From Pseudomonadales bacterium (GTDB lineage Bacteria > Pseudomonadota > Gammaproteobacteria > Pseudomonadales > Halieaceae), in assembly GCA_024234815.1 (NCBI GenBank), contig JACKNO010000004.1, positions 607,349 through 671,348 of the forward strand: DNA of 64,000 nt. Direction: 5' to 3'. Positions 1 to 7,700 of this stretch are shown here, piece by piece (position 1 is the stretch's first letter; each line of letters starts with the position of its first letter). The notes under the pieces are model-generated. The model ran no database searches. It saw nothing but the letters and a program-made list of their open reading frames with translations, and had not been told where the DNA came from. Made by a program: the position numbers and the translations under genes.

Positions 1-588
1 CTAGGGCGCACCGTCCAGCACGGCAACTCCCGCCTCGGCGAGCAGTCCGGTAAGAGCGATCAGCGGCAGTCCCTCCAGGCTGGTGGGGTCGTTTCCCTCG
101 AGACGACGGAACAGGGCAATGCCCAGTCCTTCGCATTTGAAACTGCCCGCGCAGTCGTAGGGTTCTTCCCTTAGCAGGTAGTTCTCGATGCTGCTGTCCG
201 CAAGTTCGCGAAAATGGGCGCTGAAAAGCTCCACGTGGCACTTCTGTAGCTTCCTGGCAGCACAGCTCAGGGCCACCCCGGTATAAAAATGTACTGTCCG
301 TCCCGAGCTCGCCTGCAGCTGGGCGCGCGCCATTTCGTGATTGCCGGGCTTCCCCATAATACGGCCATCCAGGGCCGCCACCTGGTCACTGCCTATAACG
401 AGTGCGGACGGGTGCTGCGCGGATATCGCCTTTGCCTTCGCCAGCGCAAGGCGCCCGGCCATTGCCGCCGGTTCCTCCTCTGGCAGTTGTTCCTCGGGTG
501 TCCCCGGGGAGAGGCAGCGGAAGGGGATCTGGAGCCTGCCCAGTAGCTGGCGCCGGTAGGCGGACGTCGAAGCCAGGATGATGTCCAT
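1..588 (-). CDS. yceF: Maf-family nucleotide pyrophosphatase (YceF type)
   Basis: A 195-residue Maf/YceF protein. It opens with the family signature ASTSAYRRQLL (residues 6-16) that binds the nucleotide, and has the SDQVAAL stretch near residue 67 with the catalytic aspartate. YceF-type Maf proteins hydrolyse m7GTP and related modified nucleotides, a cytosolic house-cleaning role; the exact substrate here is inferred from its position. It is complete: the TAG stop is at bases 1-3. AAGGAA lies about 9 nt before the ATG. It is divergent from yceD, the usual gammaproteobacterial arrangement. Confidence 0.93.
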   Translation of the reverse strand: MDIILASTSAYRRQLLGRLQIPFRCLSPGTPEEQLPEEEPAAMAGRLALAKAKAISAQHPSALVIGSDQVAALDGRIMGKPGNHEMARAQLQASSGRTVHFYTGVALSCAARKLQKCHVELFSAHFRELADSSIENYLLREEPYDCAGSFKCEGLGIALFRRLEGNDPTSLEGLPLIALTGLLAEAGVAVLDGAP

Positions 589-649
589 TCGCGGTGTTCC
601 TTATTTCCATTGGGTATGGGCCTGAACTGTTTGTATTTTAAAGATATTT

Positions 650-678
650 TTGACAACCGGGTAATCCGCCCCTATGAT
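650..678 (+). promoter_or_regulatory. Sigma-70 promoter of yceD-rpmF
   Basis: A -35 TTGACA (650-655) and a -10 TATGAT (673-678) are separated by exactly 17 nt. Transcription should begin about 685, only 0-3 nt before the yceD ATG at 687, so the message would be essentially leaderless. No Shine-Dalgarno sequence precedes that ATG. Confidence 0.75.
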
Positions 679-686
679 GCGCGCCT

Positions 687-1226
687 ATGTTGAGTGAGCC
701 CCTCCCGAGCACGCTGGATGTCCGCAAGGCAGCCGGTCGTGGCGTGAGTGTCAGGGGAACGCTAAAACCACTTGATTTGAAGCGTTTTCGTGCTCTTCTG
801 GCACAGGATGACGGCTCGATTCAGGCGGATTTTTCGTTCACCCGAGACGAGGAAAACAGGTACCTGATCCACCTGCTGGTAACGGCTGAAGTGGCGGTGA
901 CCTGTCAGCGTTGCCTGGAACTATTACCCAAAACCCTGGCTTGTGAGAATACACTGGCTGTGGTTTGGACTGATGAGCAGGCCGCGCACCTTCCCCGGCA
1001 CCTGGAACCCCTGATCGTCGAGGATGAAGGCTGCAGACTTTGGGAAGTGGTCGAAGACGAACTGATACTGGCTTTGCCGCCCTTCAGTTATCACGATACA
1101 GAAGAATGCCAACAGATATTGGCAAATTTTAACGCCGGGCAAGCCCCTGAAGAGAAGGCTGATCCGGGCGGAAAACCGAATCCGTTTAACGTGCTGGCGC
1201 AATTGAAGCCCGGCAGCAAAACCTAG
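687..1226 (+). CDS. yceD: YceD family protein (DUF177), 23S rRNA accumulation factor
   Basis: A 179-residue DUF177 protein. The core CQRCLELL (around residues 73-80) and the C-terminal KPNPFNVLAQLK are typical. YceD homologues sit before rpmF in most bacteria and are implicated in 23S rRNA processing or large-subunit assembly. The ATG is supported by alignment with the E. coli N-terminus (a short basic start, then PLPSTLDV-like residues). The gene is followed 9 nt later by rpmF, with which it should be co-transcribed. Confidence 0.92.
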   Translation: MLSEPLPSTLDVRKAAGRGVSVRGTLKPLDLKRFRALLAQDDGSIQADFSFTRDEENRYLIHLLVTAEVAVTCQRCLELLPKTLACENTLAVVWTDEQAAHLPRHLEPLIVEDEGCRLWEVVEDELILALPPFSYHDTEECQQILANFNAGQAPEEKADPGGKPNPFNVLAQLKPGSKT

Positions 1227-1235
1227 GAGTCAGTC

Positions 1236-1415
1236 ATGGCTGTCCAGAAGAGTAAAAAAACGCGCTCACGTCGCGGCATGCGCCGCTCACATGACGCACT
1301 GTCCGGGCCTACATTGTCAGTAGACCAGACATCGGGTGAAACCCATCGCCGCCATCATGTTACCGCGGATGGTTTCTACCGCGGTAAGAAGGTTGTACAG
1401 GGCAGCGAAGACTAA
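1236..1415 (+). CDS. rpmF: 50S ribosomal protein L32
   Basis: A 59-residue protein starting MAVQKSKKTRSRRGMRRSHD, the highly conserved L32 N-terminus, with the later HHVTADGFYRGKKV block. It is a component of the large ribosomal subunit near the peptidyl-transferase exit region. AGGAG is spaced 6 nt from the ATG. No zinc-binding cysteines are present, so it is the zinc-independent form. A strong hairpin terminator follows, separating it from fabD. Confidence 0.97.
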   Translation: MAVQKSKKTRSRRGMRRSHDALSGPTLSVDQTSGETHRRHHVTADGFYRGKKVVQGSED

Positions 1416-1479
1416 ATATAGACTGGTCGCCAGTGAGTTGCCGTTTCTGTGACGGTCTGATTGGCGTTCGACCAGATGA

Positions 1480-1506
1480 GCGGGAGGCCTTGCCTCCCGC
1501 GCTTTT
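1480..1506 (+). terminator. Rho-independent terminator after rpmF
   Basis: A perfect 9-bp stem, GCGGGAGGC (1480-1488) with GCCTCCCGC (1492-1500), has a 3-nt loop and is followed by GCTTTT. It isolates yceD-rpmF from the fatty-acid genes. In relatives such as Pseudomonas, plsX occupies this interval; no PlsX-like reading frame remains here. Confidence 0.8.
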
Positions 1507-1692
1507 CCACAGTCTCGGAGCCGCCCGGCTTCGACTCAAGAACTTTTCCGTCCGTGTCTGCGGACCCTTTGTCGCGTTGCAATATGCCGAGACGCCAGCG
1601 TCACGGCGTTATAGTGCGCTACACTTTCAAACTAATGGATATCTCGCACAAATCCATGATCGGGCTTCGTCGCCCACACTCAGGAGACAGCT

Positions 1693-2640
1693 ATGTCAGT
1701 GCTGCGTATAGCCTTTGTATTTCCAGGCCAGGGTTCCCAGAAGGTCGGCATGTTGACCGCCGCGCACGAGCGCTTTCAGGTCGTGCGCGACACTTTCGCA
1801 GAAGCGTCGCAGGCGCTGGGCTACGACATGTGGGATCTCATCCAGAATGGCGAGCAGGAGGCACTCAATCTCACTGAGACAACGCAGCCGGTCCTGCTGA
1901 CAGCCAGCGTGGCCCTGTGGCGGGCCTGGTTGGACCAGAACGGCCCGCGCCCGGTCATGATGGCCGGCCACAGCCTCGGGGAATTCTCGGCAATGGTCTG
2001 TGCCGGGGCGCTGGATTTTGCCGACGCGGTGCAACTGGTCAGGCAGCGCGGCGCATTTATGCAAACCGCCGTACCCGTGGGAGAGGGCGCCATGGCGGCG
2101 ATAATCGGTCTGGATGACGATGTGATCAACACAATCTGCAGCAAGGCTTCGGCCGATTCGGGCCTCGTGGTTGCGGCTGTCAATTACAACTCCCCCGGGC
2201 AGGTGGTGATCGCGGGGCATACCCGTGCGATTGAAGACGCAATCGGCCTGTTGAAAGATGCAGGTGCCAAGCGGGCACTGCCACTGCCGGTAAGCGCTCC
2301 TTTCCATACAGAGCTGATGCGCCCCGCCGGCGAAAAGCTGGCAGAAGTATTGGAGGGCCTTTCCATCCGGGCGCCGGAGATACCCGTGGTCCATAATGTG
2401 CACGCTCGAACCGAGCGCGAACCCCAGGGTATTCGCGGCCTGCTGGTCGAGCAGATCTATAGCCCCGTGCTGTGGACCGGCTGTGTCCAGGCCATGGCCG
2501 AGAGCGGCTGCACGACTATCGTAGAATGCGGTCCCGGCAAGGTCCTGAGCGGCCTTGGTCGCCGAATCGACAAGTCTTTGCAGTGCTACTCGATAGAAGA
2601 GCCCGCAGAACTGCTGGCCACACTCGAAGCGTGTAGTTAA
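1693..2640 (+). CDS. fabD: Malonyl-CoA:ACP transacylase
   Basis: A 315-residue FabD. It has the N-terminal FPGQGSQ motif (10-16) and the nucleophile elbow GHSLGE with Ser94; a conserved His follows in the SAPFHTELM segment. It transfers malonyl from CoA to acyl carrier protein, supplying extender units for type II fatty acid synthesis in the cytosol. GGAG lies 7-10 nt before the ATG. It heads the run fabD-fabG-acpP-fabF and, given the terminator upstream, needs its own promoter within 1507-1680. Confidence 0.97.
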   Translation: MSVLRIAFVFPGQGSQKVGMLTAAHERFQVVRDTFAEASQALGYDMWDLIQNGEQEALNLTETTQPVLLTASVALWRAWLDQNGPRPVMMAGHSLGEFSAMVCAGALDFADAVQLVRQRGAFMQTAVPVGEGAMAAIIGLDDDVINTICSKASADSGLVVAAVNYNSPGQVVIAGHTRAIEDAIGLLKDAGAKRALPLPVSAPFHTELMRPAGEKLAEVLEGLSIRAPEIPVVHNVHARTEREPQGIRGLLVEQIYSPVLWTGCVQAMAESGCTTIVECGPGKVLSGLGRRIDKSLQCYSIEEPAELLATLEACS

Positions 2641-2660
2641 TAACAACGAGGGAAATAATC

Positions 2661-3404
2661 ATGACTGAAAACAGCAAAGTCGCACTGGTAACGGGTGCGA
2701 GTCGCGGTATCGGCAAAGCCATTGCAGAGCACCTGGCGGCCGCCGGATACATTGTCGTCGGCACCGCTACCAGCGATGCGGGAGCGGCCAACATCAGCAA
2801 TTACCTGAAAGAGACGGGCAACGCCGGTTGCGGCATGACCCTGGATGTTGCCAACGATGACAGTGTGAGCAGCGTGATAAAGGCCATCACGGATAAGTAT
2901 GGAGCTCCGCTGGTATTGGTAAACAACGCCGGCATTACCCGCGATAATATCCTGATGCGGATGAAGGCCGAAGAGTGGGACGATGTCATACAAACTAACC
3001 TCACGGCGCTGTACCGGGTGAGCAAAGCCTGCTTGCGGGGTATGACCAAGGCGCGCTGGGGTCGAATCGTGAACATCACCTCCGTGGTGGGCTCCATGGG
3101 TAATATGGGGCAGGCCAACTATGCGGCCACCAAGGCGGGGGCGGAGGGCTTTTCCCGTGCGCTGGCCCGTGAACTCGGTTCGCGTTCGGTCACGGTCAAT
3201 TGCGTGGCTCCCGGTTTTATCGATACGGATATGACGCGCGAGTTATCGGAAGAGCAGCGGGAGATCATGTTGCGACAGATTCCGCTGGGCAGACTCGGTG
3301 CCGCTGATGAGATCGCAGCACTGGTGACCTTTATTTGCAGTGATGCGGCCGCCTATATAACAGGCGAGACGGTCCACATAAATGGCGGGATGTACATGGC
3401 TTAA
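2661..3404 (+). CDS. fabG: 3-oxoacyl-ACP reductase
   Basis: A 247-residue short-chain dehydrogenase. It shows the NADP-binding TGASRGIGKA (11-20), NNAG near residue 90, the catalytic Ser in NITSVVG and the YAATK Tyr-Lys pair, followed by the FabG-typical APGFIDTDMT. It reduces 3-oxoacyl-ACP to 3-hydroxyacyl-ACP. It lies 20 nt after fabD and precedes acpP, the standard order, which makes FabG rather than another SDR the secure call. Confidence 0.97.
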   Translation: MTENSKVALVTGASRGIGKAIAEHLAAAGYIVVGTATSDAGAANISNYLKETGNAGCGMTLDVANDDSVSSVIKAITDKYGAPLVLVNNAGITRDNILMRMKAEEWDDVIQTNLTALYRVSKACLRGMTKARWGRIVNITSVVGSMGNMGQANYAATKAGAEGFSRALARELGSRSVTVNCVAPGFIDTDMTRELSEEQREIMLRQIPLGRLGAADEIAALVTFICSDAAAYITGETVHINGGMYMA

Positions 3405-3458
3405 CTTGTTGAAAAAAAAGGATAAACAATCGTCCTGGGCCGCGCGGGAAAAAAAATT

Positions 3459-3487
3459 TTAAACTCTCGGGGAAAACAGAGTAAACT
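3459..3487 (+). promoter_or_regulatory. Probable acpP promoter
   Basis: The 144-nt fabG-acpP gap is AT-rich. It holds TTAAAC (3459-3464) and TAAACT (3482-3487) with a 17-nt spacer, giving a leader of about 55 nt before the acpP ATG. The elements are only moderately close to consensus. A separate acpP promoter is expected because ACP is needed in large excess over the enzymes. Confidence 0.45.
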
Positions 3488-3548
3488 GCGCGCTCAAGCC
3501 GGTTAATCAGGTTTGATTCAGCACTAATCTCAGGAGCAGAGAATAATC

Positions 3549-3785
3549 ATGAGCAGCATTGAAGAACGCGTTAAGAAAATCGTCGCAGAACAACTTGGCG
3601 TAAAAGAAGAAGAAGTTCAGACCGAAGCCTCGTTTGTGGAGGATTTGGGTGCCGATTCTCTCGATACGGTAGAACTGGTAATGGCCCTTGAAGAAGAGTT
3701 TGAAACCGAAATCCCTGACGAAGAAGCTGAAAAAATTACCACAGTCAAACTGGCGATCGATTACATCACTGAAAACCTCGCCTGA
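3549..3785 (+). CDS. acpP: Acyl carrier protein
   Basis: A 78-residue acidic four-helix carrier protein. The 4'-phosphopantetheine attachment site is Ser37 in the ADSLDTVEL motif. The sequence is nearly identical to other gammaproteobacterial AcpP, including the acidic recognition helix after the serine. It carries growing acyl chains through the Fab enzymes. A good AGGAG precedes the ATG, and a hairpin with flanking A and T runs follows the stop before fabF. Confidence 0.98.
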   Translation: MSSIEERVKKIVAEQLGVKEEEVQTEASFVEDLGADSLDTVELVMALEEEFETEIPDEEAEKITTVKLAIDYITENLA

Positions 3786-3807
3786 TCGACCCCCTTCGTT
3801 CTTTGGG

Positions 3808-3844
3808 AAAAAGCCGTTTCTATTTTTGATAGAGCGGCTTTTCT
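3808..3844 (+). terminator. Terminator or attenuator between acpP and fabF
   Basis: An inverted repeat pairs AAAGCCG-TTCTAT with ATAGAGCGGCTTT around a short T-rich loop, and runs into TTTTCTTG. It lies between two genes of the same cluster, so it probably reduces read-through into fabF and helps ACP mRNA outnumber downstream mRNA. Confidence 0.65.
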
Positions 3845-3926
3845 TGTTTAAGCTTGTCGGCGCTTCAAATGTGAAAGCAGTCTGGTGCGCCTGTTTCTTG
3901 ATCGCGCCAAATAAGGAGTCAGCGTT

Positions 3927-5168
3927 TTGATTGGCAGAAGAGTCGTAGTTACAGGCATGGGAATGCTGAGTCCGCTTGGAAATACCGTGGAAGATACCTG
4001 GAAGGGGATTCTCGCCGGTAAGAGTGGCGCGGCACCTATCGATAGCTTTGATGTTTCTGCCTACAGTACCCGCTTCAGCGCCAGCGTCAGGGACTTCGAT
4101 ATTTCGCAATACCTGCCCCTGAAGGACGCCCGCAAAATGGACCTGTTCGTTCAGTTTGGCATGGCGGCGGGTATTCAGGCCATGAACGATAGCGGCCTTG
4201 TAATCACCGAGGAAGTGGCCCCGCGAGTCGGTTGCGCTATAGGCTCCGGCATCGGTGGAATCGGCCAGATCGAGAGGAACGCCGAGATTATCAAAGTCTC
4301 CGGACCGCGCAAAATCTCGCCCTTTTTTGTCCCGGGTTCAATCATCAATATGATCGCCGGTAATCTGTCGGTCATGTTTAATCTGCAGGGCCCGAACCTG
4401 GCGATTGTCACCGCATGTACTTCCGGAACTCACAATATAGGCCTGGGCGCAAAGTTGATTGCGCAGGGTGATGCCGACGCTATGCTGGTGGGTGGCGCTG
4501 AAATGGCCACCACTCCGGTCGGTCTGGGCGGCTTCGCCGCAGCCCGGGCGCTCTCCACCCGCAACGATGACCCGCAGGCCGCTTCCCGGCCCTGGGATAA
4601 GGACCGTGACGGTTTTGTCCTCGGTGACGGCGCGGGTGTCCTGATGCTGGAAGCCTACGACACCGCGAAGGCCAGGGGTGCCAATATCTACGCCGAGGTG
4701 TTGGGTTTTGGTATGAGCGGCGACGCATACCATATGACCCTTCCCCCCGAAGATGGCAGGGGAGCCGCGGCCGCAATGTCGAACGCCATCAGGGATGCTG
4801 GCGTGTCCCTCGACAGAATCAGCTATATCAATGCCCACGGTACATCTACCATGGCCGGTGACCTGGCGGAGAGTCGGGCCGTGCAAAGCGTACTCGGTAA
4901 CGCCGCCGCGCAGGTCGCAGTCAGTTCGACGAAATCAATGATAGGACATCTGTTAGGTGCGGCTGGCGCGGTGGAGGCGATATTTTCAATTCTCGCCCTG
5001 CGCGACCAGGTGGCTCCGCCGACCATCAACCTGGATAACCCCGATGAAGGCTGCACCCTGAATTACGTTCCCAATACAGCGCAGGAACGCGCTATAGACT
5101 GCGCGATTTCCAATTCCTTCGGCTTTGGCGGCACCAACGGTTCACTGCTTTTCGCAAAACCGGACTGA
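3927..5168 (+). CDS. fabF: Beta-ketoacyl-ACP synthase II
   Basis: A 413-residue thiolase-fold condensing enzyme. The catalytic Cys164 is in TACTSGTHN; the two histidines are in NAHGTST and in the later MIGHLLGAAGAVEA segment. It condenses malonyl-ACP with acyl-ACP and performs the C16:1-to-C18:1 step in unsaturated fatty acid synthesis. The start is a TTG, supported by AAGGAG about 9 nt upstream and by alignment at the RRVVVTGMG N-terminus. The gene abuts pabC closely. Confidence 0.96.
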   Translation: MIGRRVVVTGMGMLSPLGNTVEDTWKGILAGKSGAAPIDSFDVSAYSTRFSASVRDFDISQYLPLKDARKMDLFVQFGMAAGIQAMNDSGLVITEEVAPRVGCAIGSGIGGIGQIERNAEIIKVSGPRKISPFFVPGSIINMIAGNLSVMFNLQGPNLAIVTACTSGTHNIGLGAKLIAQGDADAMLVGGAEMATTPVGLGGFAAARALSTRNDDPQAASRPWDKDRDGFVLGDGAGVLMLEAYDTAKARGANIYAEVLGFGMSGDAYHMTLPPEDGRGAAAAMSNAIRDAGVSLDRISYINAHGTSTMAGDLAESRAVQSVLGNAAAQVAVSSTKSMIGHLLGAAGAVEAIFSILALRDQVAPPTINLDNPDEGCTLNYVPNTAQERAIDCAISNSFGFGGTNGSLLFAKPD

Positions 5169-5178
5169 CCACACACCC

Positions 5179-6018
5179 GTGGCGGGGGACACCGTAATAT
5201 GGGTGGACGGGGAGCGGGCCAGTGCCCTGCCTTTGCCAGACCGTGGCCTTGAATTTGGTGACGGCCTGTTTGAAACCCTGCTGGTCCGCGGCGCGGTACC
5301 ATTGTTCACTCAACTTCACCTCGCGCGCATGCAACACGGCTGCCGGGTACTCGCCTTTCCCCCTTGCGATGAAACGCTGGGCGAACAACTGCATCGGGCC
5401 GCTGCCTATATCGGCACCAGGCAGTGGCCGTTCAGCGCGCTGCGGATTACGCTCACCCGGGGTTCCGGTCCGCGGGGTTATGCCCCCCCTCGCGAGGCCA
5501 GGCCTCGCATTGTCATAAGCGCTACCAGGCTCGGTGAAGCGTCTCCTGGCATGGCGGCGCCAGCGATGCTTTGTCTCGCAAATATCCGCTGGCCAACCCA
5601 ACCCGCGCTTGCAGGCCTCAAACACCTCAATCGACTCGAGCAGGTGATGGCTGCCCGCGAGTATCGTCTGGCCGGGGCCGACGAGGCGGTCATGCTGGAC
5701 CAGCAGGGAAGGGTGGTATCGGTTGTCGCCGGCAATCTCTTTTTATCACTGGATGGCCGCCTTCTGACCGCCGCGCTTGATCAATGTGGCATCGCCGGCA
5801 CCCGGCGAGATCTTGTGATGCGACGCTGGGCGCCCGCCCTGGGGCTGGAGGTGGTTGAGGGAACGCTCACCCTTGAGCAGCTTGAGGCTGCCGACGAAGC
5901 ATTTTTTTGCAATAGCCTGATCGGACTGCGCCCCGTTGCGAGATTCCAGCAGCGCAGTTGGACATCGCACCCGGTCTGCGAAGCGCTTTACCAACAATAC
6001 CAGGGCGACCTGTCATGA
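5179..6018 (+). CDS. pabC: Aminodeoxychorismate lyase
   Basis: A fold-type IV PLP enzyme of about 279 residues. It has the early LEFGDGLFET motif and the GLKHLNRLEQV segment carrying the Schiff-base lysine. It releases pyruvate from 4-amino-4-deoxychorismate to give p-aminobenzoate for folate. The GTG at 5179, 10 nt after the fabF stop, places the conserved WVDGERA correctly; an upstream in-frame TTG at 5125 would overlap fabF by 44 nt and is less likely. Its TGA overlaps the next ATG (ATGA). Confidence 0.9.
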   Translation: MAGDTVIWVDGERASALPLPDRGLEFGDGLFETLLVRGAVPLFTQLHLARMQHGCRVLAFPPCDETLGEQLHRAAAYIGTRQWPFSALRITLTRGSGPRGYAPPREARPRIVISATRLGEASPGMAAPAMLCLANIRWPTQPALAGLKHLNRLEQVMAAREYRLAGADEAVMLDQQGRVVSVVAGNLFLSLDGRLLTAALDQCGIAGTRRDLVMRRWAPALGLEVVEGTLTLEQLEAADEAFFCNSLIGLRPVARFQQRSWTSHPVCEALYQQYQGDLS

Positions 6019-7043
6019 TGCGTGTACTGTTGCTGCTGGTTCTGCTATCGGTGCTGGGCGGCATCCTTGCAGTTCAGGAACTGGAACGCCGCTGGGAGCA
6101 GCCCCTGGTGCTGCCAGCCCAGGGCCTGCCGGTGATGATCACGCCGGGCGAATCACTGCGCGCGGTGGCAAACCGCCTGCATGCGCAGGGGATTTTGCCC
6201 TATCCCGACCTGCTTATTCTCTATGCCCGGTGGAAGGGTATCGACCAGAAGATCAAACATGGTGAATACCTCCTGTCCCCGCGCCTTACTCCCCTGCAGT
6301 TGCTTGAGTTGCTGCAGAGCGGCATCGTTATCGAGTACGCGGTAACCCTGCCCGAGGGCAAGACTGTATACGAAATGCGATCAATCCTGGCGGCGGAACC
6401 CCGCCTGAAAACCCTCCTGGAAGGCGTAGACGATGCGCGCCTGCTGGAGATGATCGAGCCCTACCAACATCCGGAGGGGCTCTTCTTTCCCGACACCTAT
6501 CGCTTTCCGCGCGACACCACCGACTTGCAACTGCTGGAACGGGCGCATACGAAAATGCTTGAGGTGCTGGCCCAGGAATGGGAGGGCAGGGCGCCTGACC
6601 TGCCTTATGAATCACCTTACGAGGCATTGATCATGGCCTCTATCATCGAACGTGAAACCGGTCTGCCGGAGGAGCGCGAGCAGATAGCAGGCGTGTTTGT
6701 GAGGCGCCTGGAGAAAGGGATGCGCCTGCAGACAGATCCCACCATTATTTATGGCCTGGGTGATGAGTTTGATGGAAACCTTAAGCGCCTGCACCTCGAC
6801 GATGAGGATAACGCGTACAATACCTACCGACACAGCGGTTTGCCGCCCACGCCTATCGCACTGCCCGGTCGCGCGTCCATACATGCCGCACTGCATCCGG
6901 CCGAGGGTACAGCGCTTTATTTTGTCGCCAGGGGCGATGGTGGGCACCAGTTCAGCACCACCCTTGCTGAGCATGAGGCCGCAGTTCGTCAATACCAGTT
7001 GCAACGCAGGAAAAATTATCGATCGAGTCCGGAGGCTCGCTAA
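6015..7043 (+). CDS. mltG: Endolytic murein transglycosylase MltG
   Basis: A 342-residue YceG/MltG protein. An N-terminal membrane helix (residues 4-20, rich in Leu and Val) anchors it in the inner membrane. A LysM-like part follows, then the catalytic domain with SIIERETGLPEERE, which contains the key glutamate, and LQTDPTIIYGLG. It cleaves nascent glycan strands and is thought to act as a terminase of peptidoglycan synthesis. The ATG overlaps the pabC stop by 4 nt, so translation is probably coupled. Confidence 0.94.
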   Translation: MMRVLLLLVLLSVLGGILAVQELERRWEQPLVLPAQGLPVMITPGESLRAVANRLHAQGILPYPDLLILYARWKGIDQKIKHGEYLLSPRLTPLQLLELLQSGIVIEYAVTLPEGKTVYEMRSILAAEPRLKTLLEGVDDARLLEMIEPYQHPEGLFFPDTYRFPRDTTDLQLLERAHTKMLEVLAQEWEGRAPDLPYESPYEALIMASIIERETGLPEEREQIAGVFVRRLEKGMRLQTDPTIIYGLGDEFDGNLKRLHLDDEDNAYNTYRHSGLPPTPIALPGRASIHAALHPAEGTALYFVARGDGGHQFSTTLAEHEAAVRQYQLQRRKNYRSSPEAR

Positions 7044-7046
7044 GCA

Positions 7047-7700
7047 ATGACAGCCAGAGGATTGTTTATCACGATGGAGGGTGGCGAGGGTGTCGGCAAA
7101 TCAACCAACCTCTCCTTCCTTGAGCAGCAACTCAAAAGCCACGGGATTGACATCATGGTAACCCGTGAACCCGGTGGCAGCAGGCTGGGAGAGGACCTTC
7201 GCCACTTGCTGTTGGAGGTACGTGATGAAACGGTGGACTCGATGGCAGAACTGCTGCTGATGTTCGCGGCACGTGCGCAGCATATCAAAACCCGGATAGA
7301 GCCGGCGCTCGCGGCGGGTGTCTGGGTGCTTTGCGACCGCTTTACCGACGCCACCTTTGCCTACCAGTGCGGTGGGCGAGGCATAGACCGCAACGCTGTG
7401 AGTACGCTGGAGACGCTGGTGCAGGGCCGACTGCGTCCCGACTGTACCCTGCTGCTGGATGCTCCGGTGGCAGTCGGTATGGCCAGGGCGAAAAACCGGG
7501 GAGTGCTCGACCGCTTTGAGCAGGAGGAGCGCGATTTTTATGAGCGGGTGCGCGCGACCTATCTCGAGATGGCTGAAAGCAGCAGTGGGCGCTACCGCGT
7601 GATTGATGCCAGCCAGCCTCTGGAACGGGTCCAGCATCAACTGCTCAAGGTTTGTTCTGAGTTGCGGGCATGCTGGGGCGTGAGGCATTCGGCGCAGTAA
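7047..7700 (+). CDS. tmk: Thymidylate kinase
   Basis: A 217-residue P-loop kinase. The Walker A GGEGVGKST lies near residues 12-20, the TREPGGSRLGE motif binds dTMP, and DRF is in CDRFTDATFAYQ. It phosphorylates dTMP to dTDP. The lid lacks the Arg-rich LID of the human type and resembles the E. coli type. It begins 3 nt after mltG and its TAA overlaps the holB ATG (TAATG). Confidence 0.96.
   Translation: MTARGLFITMEGGEGVGKSTNLSFLEQQLKSHGIDIMVTREPGGSRLGEDLRHLLLEVRDETVDSMAELLLMFAARAQHIKTRIEPALAAGVWVLCDRFTDATFAYQCGGRGIDRNAVSTLETLVQGRLRPDCTLLLDAPVAVGMARAKNRGVLDRFEQEERDFYERVRATYLEMAESSSGRYRVIDASQPLERVQHQLLKVCSELRACWGVRHSAQ

Noticed and set aside
1416..1692. Possible plsX relic
   Set aside because: No frame resembles the PlsX N-terminus (the GGDxGP region); the gap looks like plain regulatory DNA.
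1696..2646. A 316-codon open frame on the minus strand across fabD
   Set aside because: It is the antisense shadow of fabD, with no family motifs; GC-rich coding DNA often leaves the complementary frame open.
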